The position numbers and the translations under genes were made by a program. 62,000 nt of DNA from Mesostigma viride. Taxonomy: Eukaryota > Streptophyta > Mesostigmatophyceae > Mesostigmatales > Mesostigmataceae. The DNA lies in NCBI GenBank assembly GCA_009746045.1, contig RPFO01000102.1, positions 323,322 to 385,321 on the forward strand, given 5' to 3'. Under the pieces are notes generated by a model. The model saw only the letters and a list, made by a program, of their open reading frames with translations. It had not been told where the DNA came from and did not search any database. Below, piece after piece: positions 10,034 through 19,957 of the stretch. Position 1 is the stretch's first letter; each line of letters opens with the position of its first letter.

Positions 10034-10731
10034 AGTTAACGTTCTTAGCAAACGCAATGTGAAGGATATGGTTGCAATGCAGCAATGTGTGAATATGGTT
10101 GGAAACGGAGCTTTGTTAAAATTGGATAATGTTACAGCGCTCACACACTTGAGGCTTGTACACGCGTTTGCCAAGTCAAGGCAACACACGTGAGGCGGGC
10201 TCGCAAGAGATCTGCCCAAATGGCACTGGCCTATTCTTTATATACTTGTGCACTGTGCTTGCTAGTCCTGAGCAGCCTAGGAGGCCTGCTCAGTAATAAC
10301 ACTCCCGGTACAGTATTCACTACCTGTACAGCGCCCAGTTCCTATACAGTAGGCCTGCCATACAGGCACAGTGACCACAGAGCACAGTCCACAGTGACTA
10401 TTGCATCTGTACCTAGAAGTCCAGGACTAAGCCTGCGGTACCAACAGACCACAGGTTAAGGCTCCTATTTCCTGCGTACGACGTATTAATCCAATACCGT
10501 CGTAGGTTCAGCACCTAATTCCTGTCAGCCCAGGAATTACTGTCGACCCCATATGTCGTCGGCAAATATTCACGTCCGACTTAGAAGAAAAGCCGGCTCG
10601 CGCTCGCGCGCGACCGGGAAGTCGGAACGCCATAACTTTCTTGATACTTGTCGGAATGAACTCGTTCCGGTGCCGCTGGAATCGCAGAGAAATGCCGAAT
10701 CAGGATCACGCCAATGCGCTTGGCGTTAACT
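10034..10731 (-). repeat. Element A 5' LTR
   Basis: 698 bp, matching 1646-2336. On the minus strand it is followed by CAAATTACAA (10024-10033). These ten bases are also the first ten after the B 5' LTR, although the two leaders are otherwise unrelated, so they may be the primer-binding site. No classical TGGTATC primer site is seen. A TATATAAAG motif reads on the minus strand at about 10235-10244. Confidence 0.92.
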
Positions 10732-10736
10732 CGTAC

Positions 10737-10980
10737 TCCCCAAGTACGGTTCAGGCTGCGTACCTGCCTAGGTCAGCAACGCCAAAACTAGCTCTGGCGC
10801 CAAATTCCGGAGCCGGGCGCCGTATAATACGCGAAAAATACGTATTATGCGCCGTATTTGCGTTGAGAAGGCAATACGGCGTATTTCTAGTACGTTAGTA
10901 CGCCAAACCTCGCCGTATTGTATAATACGGCGTATTTACCGTATTATACGGCGTATTGGCGTACGCTGCCCCGCATACTG
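10737..10980. repeat. TACGGCGTATT-rich segment before the C gag
   Basis: Between 10806 and 10966 the sequence repeats variants of AATACGGCGTATT and its complement at least six times. Similar GTATAATACG/AAAATACGCG motifs form the subterminal region of the hAT element at 26217-27518. It may be the remains of a short non-autonomous hAT-type element, but I found no clean inverted ends or 8-bp duplication. The 5' LTR and gag N-terminus expected for element C are missing from this position. Confidence 0.4.
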
Positions 10981-10984
10981 CAGG

Positions 10985-12076
10985 AAGGGCGGCCCCTTGC
11001 GACCTGACCCTGTGAAGGCCCCGCCTATGCCAGATTTTAAGGCGGTGCCCAAGCTCCATGCGGGCATGACTCCCCGTGAGATCGACGAGTGGGCTCGTAT
11101 GTGGCAACAGTTGTACACCGTATGGTGTCAGCACCATGAGTGGCAGCTGGCCACCAAGGTTCTGATCCCCTACGTGGTGGTGAAGTGTATGGACCCATCA
11201 GTGGTAGGGATGCTTAACGTCGAGAGTGTGGCGGCTCAGTCATACCCGCAGACGGTTGAGGAACTGCTGGAGCGCATCCGGCGCAAGCTCATCCCTCCCG
11301 GCTATCGACTGACTGAGCGGTTTGAGTTCGGCCGCCTCCGGCAGGGCAACACTGACTTGGCGGAGTTCCTCACCACCTTTGACTCCTTTGCGGCGCGGCT
11401 GACCGGGGACCTGACGTGGACCGAGTACAAGATTCGGTTTCTGGAGGCCATCCATCCTGACCTCCTCGCTGAGGTTAAGAAGCACTATGCAGAGGTACCC
11501 TGGGACAAGCTTGACATCCACGCTGTCCAGCAGTACCTTCTACAGGTGGCCGACGTCATCAAGCAGCCGCGCTACACCAGCACCCGCCGGTTCGCCTCAT
11601 CCACGATGACACGCCGTGTCCACTTCACTGAAGTGGAACCCGACCCGTCGGAGGGGGAGGAGTCCAATGACGACGAGCAGCCGGCCACCCAACTGCACGC
11701 CATCGATGCGTCCAAGGCCCGCTGTTTCATGTGTCACGAGGTCGGGCACCTCAAGAAGGACTGCCCGCGCCTCAAGGCGCGCACCAGCACGGCGACGGAG
11801 GCCACCAAGGAGGCCCCCAAGTTTTCTGGTCCCGCCTTTGAGAAGCGCCCAGCGCCGGCAGCGCGGGATGCTCGCCCGCGCAACGCAGGCGCGCGGGCTG
11901 CCAAGCTGCGCGACGCGCACACGCAGCCCAACCAGTTCCAGACACCCCGCTTCCCAGCGTCGTTCTCTCGGACGGTGCGCGAGCTCAATGAGATCCTGGC
12001 GCAGCAGCAGGCTGAGGGTGACGAGTATGAGGCGCTCAATCCCGGCGACGACGACGACTCGGATGAGGGGGAAGGG
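10985..12076 (+). pseudogene. Element C gag (C-terminal two thirds)
   Basis: The frame carries the retrotransposon gag capsid region (APPMPDFKAVPKLHAG through the QQYLLQVADV region) and one CCHC zinc knuckle, CFMCHEVGHLKKDC, coded near 11727-11768. It ends in an acidic tail. It aligns well with the element E gag (30163-32100) from E residue ~330 onward. The N-terminus is missing, replaced by the TACGGCGTATT-rich segment. The composite at 12077 interrupts the frame near its natural end: after removing the insert and one AAGGG copy, it runs on to a stop at 13019-13021. Confidence 0.8.
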
Positions 12077-12958
12077 AGTTACGTTAAATAGTGCCGGAAC
12101 CTTTTGCCGCCTGAGGCAAATCGGTCCGTAACACTATTTTGCCCGGAATAACCACTTCCGAGCACCCAAGTTAATTCGGCCGAATTAACTTGGGTGCTCG
12201 GAAGTGGTTATTCCGGGCAAAATAGTGTTACGGACCGATTTGCCTCAGGCGGCAAAAGGTTCCGGCACTATTTAACGTAACTAAAACCTGGCCTCGTGGA
12301 GGGGGGACGAAGAGCCCGAGACATCCGCCTAGGCCGCTGAGCACGCACCACTAAATGCGCCGGAGCTGCCTCAGTGAGGATTCGAACCCCTGACCTCCAA
12401 GGTGCACAGGTTTTAGTTACGTTAAATAGTGCCGGAACCTTTTGCCGCCTGAGGCAAATCGGTCCGTAACACTATTTTGCCCGGAATAACCACTTCCGAG
12501 CACCCAAGTTAATTCGGCCGAATTAACTTGGGTGCTCGGAAGTGGTTATTCCGGGCAAAATAGTGTTACGGACCGATTTGCCTCAGGCGGCAAAAGGTTC
12601 CGGCACTATTTAACGTAACTAAAACCTGTGCACCTTGGAGGTCAGGGGTTCGAATCCTCACTGAGGCAGCTCCGGCGCATTTAGTGGTGCGTGCTCAGCG
12701 GCCTAGGCGGATGTCTCGGGCTCTTCGTCCCCCCTCCACGAGGCCAGGTTTTAGTTACGTTAAATAGTGCCGGAACCTTTTGCCGCCTGAGGCAAATCGG
12801 TCCGTAACACTATTTTGCCCGGAATAACCACTTCCGAGCACCCAAGTTAATTCGGCCGAATTAACTTGGGTGCTCGGAAGTGGTTATTCCGGGCAAAATA
12901 GTGTTACGGACCGATTTGCCTCAGGCGGCAAAAGGTTCCGGCACTATTTAACGTAACT
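12077..12958. mobile_element. Hairpin composite 2: H2-S2-H2-S2'-H2 palindrome
   Basis: The insert is flanked by AAGGG (12072-12076 and 12959-12963), with ends AGTTACG...CGTAACT. Parts: three 206-bp H2 hairpins (12077-12282, 12415-12620, 12753-12958) separated by a 132-bp spacer in opposite orientations (12283-12414 and 12621-12752). The whole 882 bp reads the same on both strands as far as I can see by eye. It lies at the gag/pol boundary of element C. It has no coding capacity; the ORFs that cross it are artefacts of the palindrome. Confidence 0.9.
12621..12752 (+). repeat. Spacer S2 with tRNA 3'-half-like start
   Basis: It begins AAAACCTGTGCACC and continues with AGGTC directly before AGGGGTTCGAATCC (B-box-like motif 12647-12657), which matches the variable loop and T arm of a class I tRNA. 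Its inverted copy is 12283-12414 (motif 12378-12388). The other end, AAAACCTGGCC, mirrors the first bases. The acceptor stem and D arm of a tRNA are absent. Confidence 0.7.
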
Positions 12959-13020
12959 AAGGGGAGACCGGGCGGTCGGACGAGGCCGCCGGCCTCCCGG
13001 CCCCGCGATCCTCGTGCATA

Positions 13021-15063
13021 GTGCCCCTTCCCACAGGGGTAGAAGTAGGAGTAGAGTTAGTCAACCAGGTAGAACAGACGCCTGCACCAAATGTGGGCGC
13101 GGCCACTCTTGAGGCCGATGTAGCATCAGGCAATAATGTAGATAGGACTGGCGGGCAGGCCCCAGAGGTCTCCCCGCCCTCTTCAGGTGCAGACGTGTCG
13201 GCGACCGAGGTGGAACCAGCTTCAGCCAATCATGTAGATAGGTCTGGCGGACAGGCCCCAAAGGCCTCCCCGCCCTCTGCACCAAGCACCAGAACACTGC
13301 ATCTAGTCTTCAGCGGTGGACTGGCGCTCCCCACCACCACACTTGACCCGTTTCTGAAGGAGAAGACGATCCTGGATGTTAAGTTTATGGTGGATACGGG
13401 AGCGACCACATCTTTTATCCATGAGGCCCTGGTGCGACGCGCTGGCTACACCATTCGCCCACACCCAACGCCCATCAACGTCCGGTACGCCGATGGTAAC
13501 AAGCACCCGTCCCCGGGTCTCGTGGATCTCAAGGCGGTTGTCCAGGGCATCCCGGTAGAGGTAACAGCCACAGTGGCGCCGCTGGGCGCAGCCGACATCA
13601 TCCTGGGCGTGGATTGGCAGGATGCCCAGGACGTGACGATCAGTGTCAAGCGCCGGGTGGTTTGGTTTCCTGATGGCTCCTTCTGGTGCCCGCGGCACGA
13701 ATACCTGGCGCATGGCACCGAGGTGCACAACGTTCAGCACGACGCGGGGCCCGAGAAGCCACGACGCCATGCTTCTCAGATGCTGATGAGCAGCAAGACG
13801 CTCGCGCGCAACCTGCAGAAGGGTAAGGAGTACTACATGTACCGCCTTGACTCTGTGCCCCTGATTCAGGAGCTGCTGGAGATCGGCACAGACTTTACTG
13901 AGGATGAGATCGCGCGCTACAACGCCGTCCTGGCCAAGCGGGAGAAGCTGTTCGACGAGTCTACACCGCAGTTTCCCCCGCCCCGTTCTGTGCTGCACCA
14001 TATCCGCCTCAAGGAAGGCTACGGGCCCACCACGTCCCCGATGTACCGGATGGGGCCCGTCGAGCTGATGGAGCTCAAGAAGATCCTGATGGCCCTCCTT
14101 GAGCGTGGTCTGATTGAGCCCAGTAACAGCCCCTTCTCCGCTGGGGTACTCCTTGTGCCCAAGCCTGGGGGCAAGTGGCGGCTCGTCACCGACTACAGGA
14201 AGCTCAACGCGATCACTGTCAAGTCCAAGTACCCGCTCCCGCGCATTGATGACATCTTCAATCGGGTGCAGGGTGCCACCTGCTTCACGGTGATCGACTG
14301 CGCCGATGGGTTTTGGCAGCTCCGCATCGCTGAAGAGGACTGTCACAAGACGCCATACGGACACTACCAGTTCCGCGTGGCGGCGATGGGGCTCTGCAAC
14401 CCACCAGCCAGCTTCCAGATGCTCATGAACGACATCTTGCGGCCCGTCATGGGGACCGCACACCTGCCACAGGTGTCCAGTGACCTGCGCGACCCTCGCA
14501 AGGGGGACAAGCCGCCCTGGTCCTGGAAACGCACTTGCGCTCTGGCCTATCTGGATGACATCCTGGTGTACTCCAAGACCTTCGAGGAGCACCTGGAGGA
14601 CGTCGATACGGTCCTGCGCATCATGGAAGACGAGCATCTCTCGGCCCGCAGGGCTAAGGTTCGCGCGGGGCGCAGCGTCCCGTTCCTGGGCCACACGCTT
14701 TCTGCAGCAGGCGTGGCCACGGACCCCGAGAAGATCGCCTCTGTCCAACAGTGGCCAGCTCCGACCGACATGAAGGGCGTGCGTAGCTTCCTGGGGATTG
14801 CGTCATACTATCGACGCTTCATCCCCAGGTTTGCCACGATCGCGTCGCCCATCAACGCTCTCCTCAAGAAGGGCGTGTCCTTCGTCTGGTCGGCACAGTG
14901 CCAGCAGGCCTTTGAGGCCCTCAAGGCCAGTTTGACTGCGGCCCCAGTGCTCGTGCTCCCAGACCCGTCCCTTCCTTTTGTGGTCGCGACGGATGCCAGC
15001 AAGGTGGCTATCGGCGGGGTCCTCCTGCAGGACCAAGGCAACTTAGGGCTTGCAACCGGTTGA
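13021..15063 (+). pseudogene. Element C protease-RT-RNase H (gypsy type)
   Basis: 680 codons in one frame, starting at a GTG beyond the gag stop and therefore probably reached by frameshifting in the original element. The protease has MVDTGAT with the catalytic Asp codon at 13393 and IILGVDWQ further on. The RT has KLNAITVKSKYPLPRIDD, the catalytic-Asp segment FTVIDCADGFWQL and the YLDD box at 14548-14559. The RNase H start is VVATDASKVAIGG. The frame is lost near 15045 (...QDQGNLGLATG) and continues in another frame at 15050. The N-terminus contains two imperfect repeats of a VDR.GGQAP.. unit. Confidence 0.88.
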
Positions 15064-15959
15064 GTACATCTCCCGCACAATGATCCCCGCCGAGCGGAAC
15101 TATCCGGTCCACCAGCAGGAGCTGTTGGCTGTGGTCTACTGTTGCCACACATGGCGCCACCACCTGTTGGGCGCGCAGTTTGATGTTGCGGTCAGCGAGA
15201 CAGGAGACCTCGACCCCGCCCGTTTGATTATTCACACGGACCATAGGCCCCTGACTCACCTCCTGACGCAGCCAAATCTGACGCCCCGTCAGGCCAGATG
15301 GATGGAGTAACTTTCCCATGCAGTTCGCCCCTTTTAAGATCCAGTACGTGAAGGGTGCGGACAATGTTGTGCCCGACGCCCTCTCCCGTCGTGCTGACTA
15401 CTGGTTCTATGAGGACATGGGGGTGCTCCATACCACCTGCGAGGAGGCGCCTGGCGCCCCGCTCTACGATGACCCCCCACGGTCGCCGCGGGCGCGCTAC
15501 CTGTTCCACATGAGTCATACCACTCCGGATGCCTTGTCGCCCCCCGATGGCGACGACGACCAGCGCGTGGACGCGCGGTCCCCCGGGGAAGGGGAGGGAT
15601 CCCACACGCGGGTTCCCCTCGGTGCTGTGGCTCAGGGATCCCACACGCGGGTTCCCCTTGGTGCTGTGGCTCAGGCCATTTTTCATCTGGAACCTCTTGG
15701 ATCTCCGGTGGTCGTGTCTGAGTACCTACACTCGGCGCTTGACCAACCGGAGGAGGAGGACGAGGCCGATGCGTACACGGTCACATCCCCCCTGGAGACG
15801 CTGATCAGCCGCTTCACGGTTACTGAGCCGGCCGCCTTGGAGGTGATCAAGTCACACCCCAAGATGATGGGCAGGCTCCCGTGCAAGTTCCAAGAGGGAC
15901 GCCTATACGTCATGGTGCGCCCTGACATGTGGCGCCTCTACATACCCGAGCTCTGTTGA
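15050..15959 (+). pseudogene. Element C RNase H C-terminus and linker, frame-broken
   Basis: EYISRTMIPAERNYPVHQQELLAVVY, HTDHRPLTHLL and PDALSRR are the standard end blocks of gypsy RNase H. A TAA at 15308-15310 and a small shift interrupt the frame just before QFAPFKIQYVKGADN. The linker holds two copies of a 39-bp unit (GGATCCCACACGCGGGTTCC...) near 15596-15673. The last residues lead into the integrase zinc finger. Confidence 0.8.
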
Positions 15960-17139
15960 GCAGCTTTGCTCCACGAGCTCCACAATTCTCTTGTCGGCGG
16001 TCAGCCGGTCACCAGGGCATTCATCGGCTGCTACCACGGGCGCGCCGCCATTTCTACTGGCCTGGCATGAAGGACTACATCAAGGCCTATATACGCGAAT
16101 GCCCGTCGTGCCAGGTAGCCAAGTCCCAGAACACGGGTACTCAGGCTGTTCCAAAGACACTACCTGATCCCCTGGGTCCCTGGGACTCGATCCAGATGGA
16201 TTTCGTCGGCCCCTTTAAGAAGACCAAGAATGGCAACAGCAAGATCTTGGTGTTCGTGGACCGACTCACGCGCATGTGCCACCTGGCCCCCTGTCCGGCT
16301 GACCTGACAGCCGAGGGGTGTGCCAAACTGTACCTCAACCACGTCTTCCGGTTCCACGGACTCAGCCGCCAGTTCATCTTGGACCGAGACACGCTCTTCA
16401 CGGCCCGGTCCTGCCAGGAGTTCTTCGACTGCCTGGGAACCAAGGTGTCGCTAGGGACGGCTTATCACAGCTCGTCCTCCCATCTGGTGGAGCGGCTCAA
16501 CCGCACGGTTCAGGAAACCATGCGCCATTACACCGACGAGGTGGGCAGCAACTGGGAGGAGTTGCTGTGCTTCGTGGAGTTCTCCCTGAACAACGCACCA
16601 CAGGCCGCCCATGGCCTCACCCCGTTCTTTCTCAACACAGGACGGCATCCGCTGACGCCGACCGACTTACTGACAAGTCCGGCGCTGGCGGAACCGGAGG
16701 TGCTGCGCACTACTCAGGCGGGTGTGAGCAGCCTGCTGGAGAAGATGCGCCATGCCCACAACAGTGCGGTTAAAGGGTACCGGGCCGCCGCTGAGCGCAA
16801 CATGGCTCGCGTGGAACTGGCAAGCGGGACTCTAGAGCACCGGACATCGAGGTCGGGGACTGGGTTCTGGTAGAGGGACCCCAGCTCGGTCGATTCTCCC
16901 AGAAGGTGGAAGGGGAGCTCAAAACGAAGCTCCGGCCCATGTACCTGGGACCTCACCAGGTGCTGGAGAAATGGGATGATGTCATGTTCAAGGTGGACGT
17001 GCCCATCTCATGGGGCACCGCGACAACCTTCCACCGCGACCAGCTCAAGCTGTACCACCAGAACTCGATCCAGGGTACTAAGACTCAATCCCCCGGCTCC
17101 TGTGGAATACGACCCGGAGACAGGGGAACAGGAGGATGA
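15929..17139 (+). pseudogene. Element C integrase, frame-broken
   Basis: The HHCC zinc finger is recognisable (HQGIHRLL ... CPSCQ), although its first His lies in the previous frame. The catalytic core has Asp in IQMDFVGPF, Asp in ILDRDTLF and Glu in HLVERLNRTV. The frame stops at 16871-16873, and the C-terminal GPY/F-like part (LRPMYLGPHQVLEK) continues in another frame to about 17139. The protein would insert element cDNA into chromatin. Confidence 0.85.
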
Positions 17140-17259
17140 GGTCGAGGAGATTGTCGCCCACCGGGATTCCGGGCGTGGTCGACAACGCCAATATCGGATC
17201 CGGTGGAAGTTTTCTAGACATGGGGCAGAGGACTCTTGGAGGACGGAGAAGTAGCTCTC
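17099..17259 (+). CDS. Element C chromodomain
   Basis: VEEIVAHRDSGRGRQRQYRIRWK...EDSW matches the chromodomain core (E.E.I..HR....G..QY.V.WKG....D.TWE). In chromoviruses this domain is fused to the integrase C-terminus and directs integration to particular histone marks. One of the usual aromatic-cage Trp/Tyr positions, in the motif normally reading WKGY, is WKFS here, so methyl-lysine binding may be altered. A stop follows at about 17252-17254, and the reading after it still resembles the final helix (LSGCKRLLDAYKKV). Confidence 0.75.
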
Positions 17260-17312
17260 TGGCTGCAAGCGGTTGCTAGACGCGTACAAGAAGGTCCACA
17301 GGTTACACTAGA

Positions 17313-17375
17313 GGTATGTACATACACACAGAGGTATGTACATACCACCGGTACACCGTACATACCACAGGTACA
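17313..17375. repeat. GTATGTACATAC short palindromic repeats
   Basis: GTATGTACATAC occurs at about 17313-17324 and 17333-17344. Partial copies (CGTACATACC) follow, mixed with CCGGTACA and CAGGTACA. The stretch lies between the chromodomain and the third ORF of element C. Its role is unknown; it may be a linker expanded by slippage. Confidence 0.6.
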
Positions 17376-17803
17376 GAGTACACTAGTCGGTATGGCACAA
17401 GAACTCACGTGTGTCAATGTGTGTGGTATTCTCCTGTGCAGACGGGCTCCCCAAAGGAGGCCAGTCCCAGCTCCGGCAGCAGCGATAGTCCTTTGGTACA
17501 CCTGACGCTCCCCGAGTCCCCGGAAGCCGCCCCAAAGGCGGACAGACCGGTGGTGCACCACACCCCTCCAGCGTCCCCTGAGGACGGCGCCCCAAAGGCG
17601 TTCGCGGCACGGCGGCTGGCAGCACAGGACGACGGACCTTTTCGGGATTCCGGCCGTGGCAAACGGCTACGCCTGGAAGAAGGAGAGGCGAGGGTAACAA
17701 TGGACATGGAGGAATTAGCGCGACAGGCCCGGAACGCCGAGGAGCTCAACAAGGACACCTTCAACCCGAGGATCTTCCTGAGGGATTACGGCATGGAGGA
17801 CGT
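17376..17803 (+). pseudogene. Element C third ORF, part 1
   Basis: The open frame continues from 17316 and encodes a Pro/Ser-rich region with a repeat of the type SPE.AAPKADRPVVHHTPPASPEDGAPKAF, then a more ordinary stretch ending NPRIFLRDYGMED. Composite 3 interrupts it at 17804. Removing the composite and one GACGT joins it in frame to the sequence at 18897. I recognise no family. Its place after pol is that of envelope or accessory genes in some gypsy elements, but I see no signal peptide or membrane segment. Confidence 0.5.
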
Positions 17804-18891
17804 AGTTAGGTTAATATTGTGCGGAAACCTTTTTGCCACTTGGGCTACTCAGGTTCCGCACAATATTACCGGCGATAACCACTCGCCGGACACTCAAGTT
17901 CACACCGGTGTGAACTTGAGTGTCCGGCGAGTGGTTATCGCCGGTAATATTGTGCGGAACCTGAGTAGCCCAAGTGGCAAAAAGGTTTCCGCACAATATT
18001 AACCTAACTAAAACCTAGCCTCTTGGGGCGAGGACGAATCACTAGGCTCGGAACACCCGTATGCATGAATATGATTGAATATAAGCATCTCGTTGGTGCA
18101 AATATCGATATGAATATGATCGAATATGAGCATCTCCTTGGTGCGCATATGATTAGAGCCGGGTGCCAAATCGGAACGAATTAGTCCCCAAATAATTCGC
18201 TTCCGAGTGGATTCGAACCTGCGCCCCGCAAGGATCCAGGTCTTAGTTAGGTTAATATTGTGCGGAAACCTTTTTGCCACTTGGGCTACTCAGGTTCCGC
18301 ACAATATTACCGGCGATAACCACTCGCCGGACACTCAAGTTCACACCGGTGTGAACTTGAGTGTCCGGCGAGTGGTTATCGCCGGTAATATTGTGCGGAA
18401 CCTGAGTAGCCCAAGTGGCAAAAAGGTTTCCGCACAATATTAACCTAACTAAGACCTGGATCCTTGCGGGGCGCAGGTTCGAATCCACTCGGAAGCGAAT
18501 TATTTGGGGACTAATTCGTTCCGATTTGGCACCCGGCTCTAATCATATGCGCACCAAGGAGATGCTCATATTCGATCATATTCATATCGATATTTGCACC
18601 AACGAGATGCTTATATTCGATCATATTCATGCATACGGGTGTTCCGAGCCTAGTGATTCGTCCTCGCCCCAAGAGGCTAGGTTTTAGTTAGGTTAATATT
18701 GTGCGGAAACCTTTTTGCCACTTGGGCTACTCAGGTTCCGCACAATATTACCGGCGATAACCACTCGCCGGACACTCAAGTTCACACCGGTGTGAACTTG
18801 AGTGTCCGGCGAGTGGTTATCGCCGGTAATATTGTGCGGAACCTGAGTAGCCCAAGTGGCAAAAAGGTTTCCGCACAATATTAACCTAACT
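17804..18891. mobile_element. Hairpin composite 3: H1-S1-H1-S1'-H1 palindrome
   Basis: The insert is flanked by GACGT (17799-17803 and 18892-18896), with ends AGTTAGG...CCTAACT. Parts: three 206-bp H1 hairpins (17804-18009, 18245-18450, 18686-18891) and two opposite copies of the 235-bp S1 spacer (18010-18244, 18451-18685). I found one mismatch between the two spacer copies (a T/C in the GAATATGAT repeat), so the 1,088-bp insert is an almost perfect palindrome. B-box-like motifs at 18209-18219 and 18476-18486 face the central hairpin. Confidence 0.92.
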
Positions 18892-19957
18892 GACGTGACC
18901 CTCGATCGGCGGAGGCAGCGATATGGGAAGTTTCCCTCGAATAACCTCGCGGCCTCAGCGCTCGGGTGGCCCAACGACAGGCAGGAGGCCTTCCGCGAGA
19001 TGATGGAGCTCCACTGTGGTTTCAAGGTGGAGACTAGGCGGGAGCGCCAGGGGCAGGTGGTGGTCGGCACGGCCGGACTCACCAACCCGGGTGTGTAAGT
19101 GCGATGCTTGTATGACCACGCTGACCGCACTCATGGCCTACCCACGAGTGTTCCTCCTGTTGGTTGCGCCGGGGCTGCGAGAGCGCCTCCGACGCAAATA
19201 TCACGAATTGCCCCTAGACGGGGCGCTGCGCGGTGCACTCTGCACCGCTAACGGCCAATACTCCCTGCGGCAGGCATTCGACCGCGTCCTGCAAATGGAT
19301 GAAGAAGACGCCAACGGTGGGGAGGAGGATCACGACGAGTGGGATGACGACGACCTGCCCAACATGTTACCGCCGGCCGCTAGGTCTGACACTCGTGATG
19401 GAGAGGGCGCCAGGCGCCCCCCGGGCTTTGAGAACCGCCACCCAGGTCCCCCGCCGGGTCGCACCGCGCGGGAGGAGATGCCCACACTCGGCGACATACG
19501 GAACAGGGTGTGCGACTCAGCGGCAGCGGCAGTGACCGGGCGGGACCCAGTGGGCGACCCCATGACCGAGGTCGCGATCGGGAGCGTCCCCGTGCCTCCA
19601 ATGTCCGCCCTGACATGCACGCGTCGGAGAGGTCTTTCCGTCGGGTCCTCGCAGCAGTGCACGGGCCGGCCCGAGAGGCTGCCCGCCCCGTCGATCGCGT
19701 GGCGGCTCCGGAGGCCGCCTGTCCTGCACCACAGGGGATGGCCCCAACGGTCACCCCCCTACCTGTACGCGGCCAGACCTCAGAGATGGTTCGCTCCGTA
19801 GAGTGCGACCGGGTCCCAGTGCCCGAGCGGCAGATGGCGCCGGAAGGACAGTGGGTGCAGGGAAGTGAGATCCAGCCGAGGGTGGGGCGGGTGGTGTCCT
19901 ATGGAGGGCAACAGCCCCGCACGGAGGTGGTGATCTTCGACTGGAACCTGGCCGGTG
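18892..19957 (+). pseudogene. Element C third ORF, part 2
   Basis: It continues part 1 with VTLDRRRQRYGKFPSNN..., then after a shift near 19095 a CKCDAC pair of possible metal ligands, an Arg-rich helix, an acidic run (DEEDANGGEEDHDEWDDDD) and a Pro/Arg-rich region. After a second frame change near 19510 it reaches EVVIFDWNLAG, where element B inserts. Removing B and one CGGTG lets the frame run on into 59008. No known domain is recognised. Confidence 0.45.

Larger units (their letters stand above)
1646..10731 (-). mobile_element. Element A: copia-superfamily LTR retrotransposon
   Basis: This is a complete insertion with direct LTRs of 691 and 698 bp (1646-2336 and 10034-10731), ending AGTTAACG...CGTTAACT. 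It is flanked by the 5-bp duplication CGTAC (1641-1645 and 10732-10736). It reads on the minus strand: 5' LTR, accessory leader ORF, gag, integrase plus protease-like domain, RT, RNase H, polypurine tract, 3' LTR. The domain order INT-PR-RT-RH is not the usual copia order. A hairpin composite (7972-9021) interrupts the leader. Frameshifts in gag and at the RT/RNase H join make it probably inactive. Confidence 0.92.

Noticed and set aside
10806-10966. A defined MITE with inverted ends
   Set aside because: The motif repeats are clear, but no pair of ends with a consistent target duplication could be found.
13303-14748. 481-codon antisense frame opposite the C pol
   Set aside because: It is the shadow of the protease-RT gene on the other strand; its composition follows the sense codons and no family is recognisable.
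15529-15804. Alternative-frame proteins over the C linker
   Set aside because: They depend on the two-copy 39-bp repeat and do not connect RNase H to integrase, whereas the 15318-15959 frame does.
17313-17375. A promoter or operator formed by the GTATGTACATAC repeats
   Set aside because: They sit between two coding parts of a retrotransposon, with no TATA or initiation signal nearby.
18008-18687. Several ~60-145-codon frames crossing the composites (e.g. 18008-18280, 18415-18687, 18699-18884)
   Set aside because: They are the same peptide read on both strands because the DNA is palindromic. No start context, no family, and they span the transposon edges.
12077-18891. CRISPR-like array of direct repeats and spacers
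   Set aside because: The repeats are 206-bp palindromes, spacers are repeated and inverted rather than unique, each block has a transposon-type duplication, and the sequence is eukaryotic.
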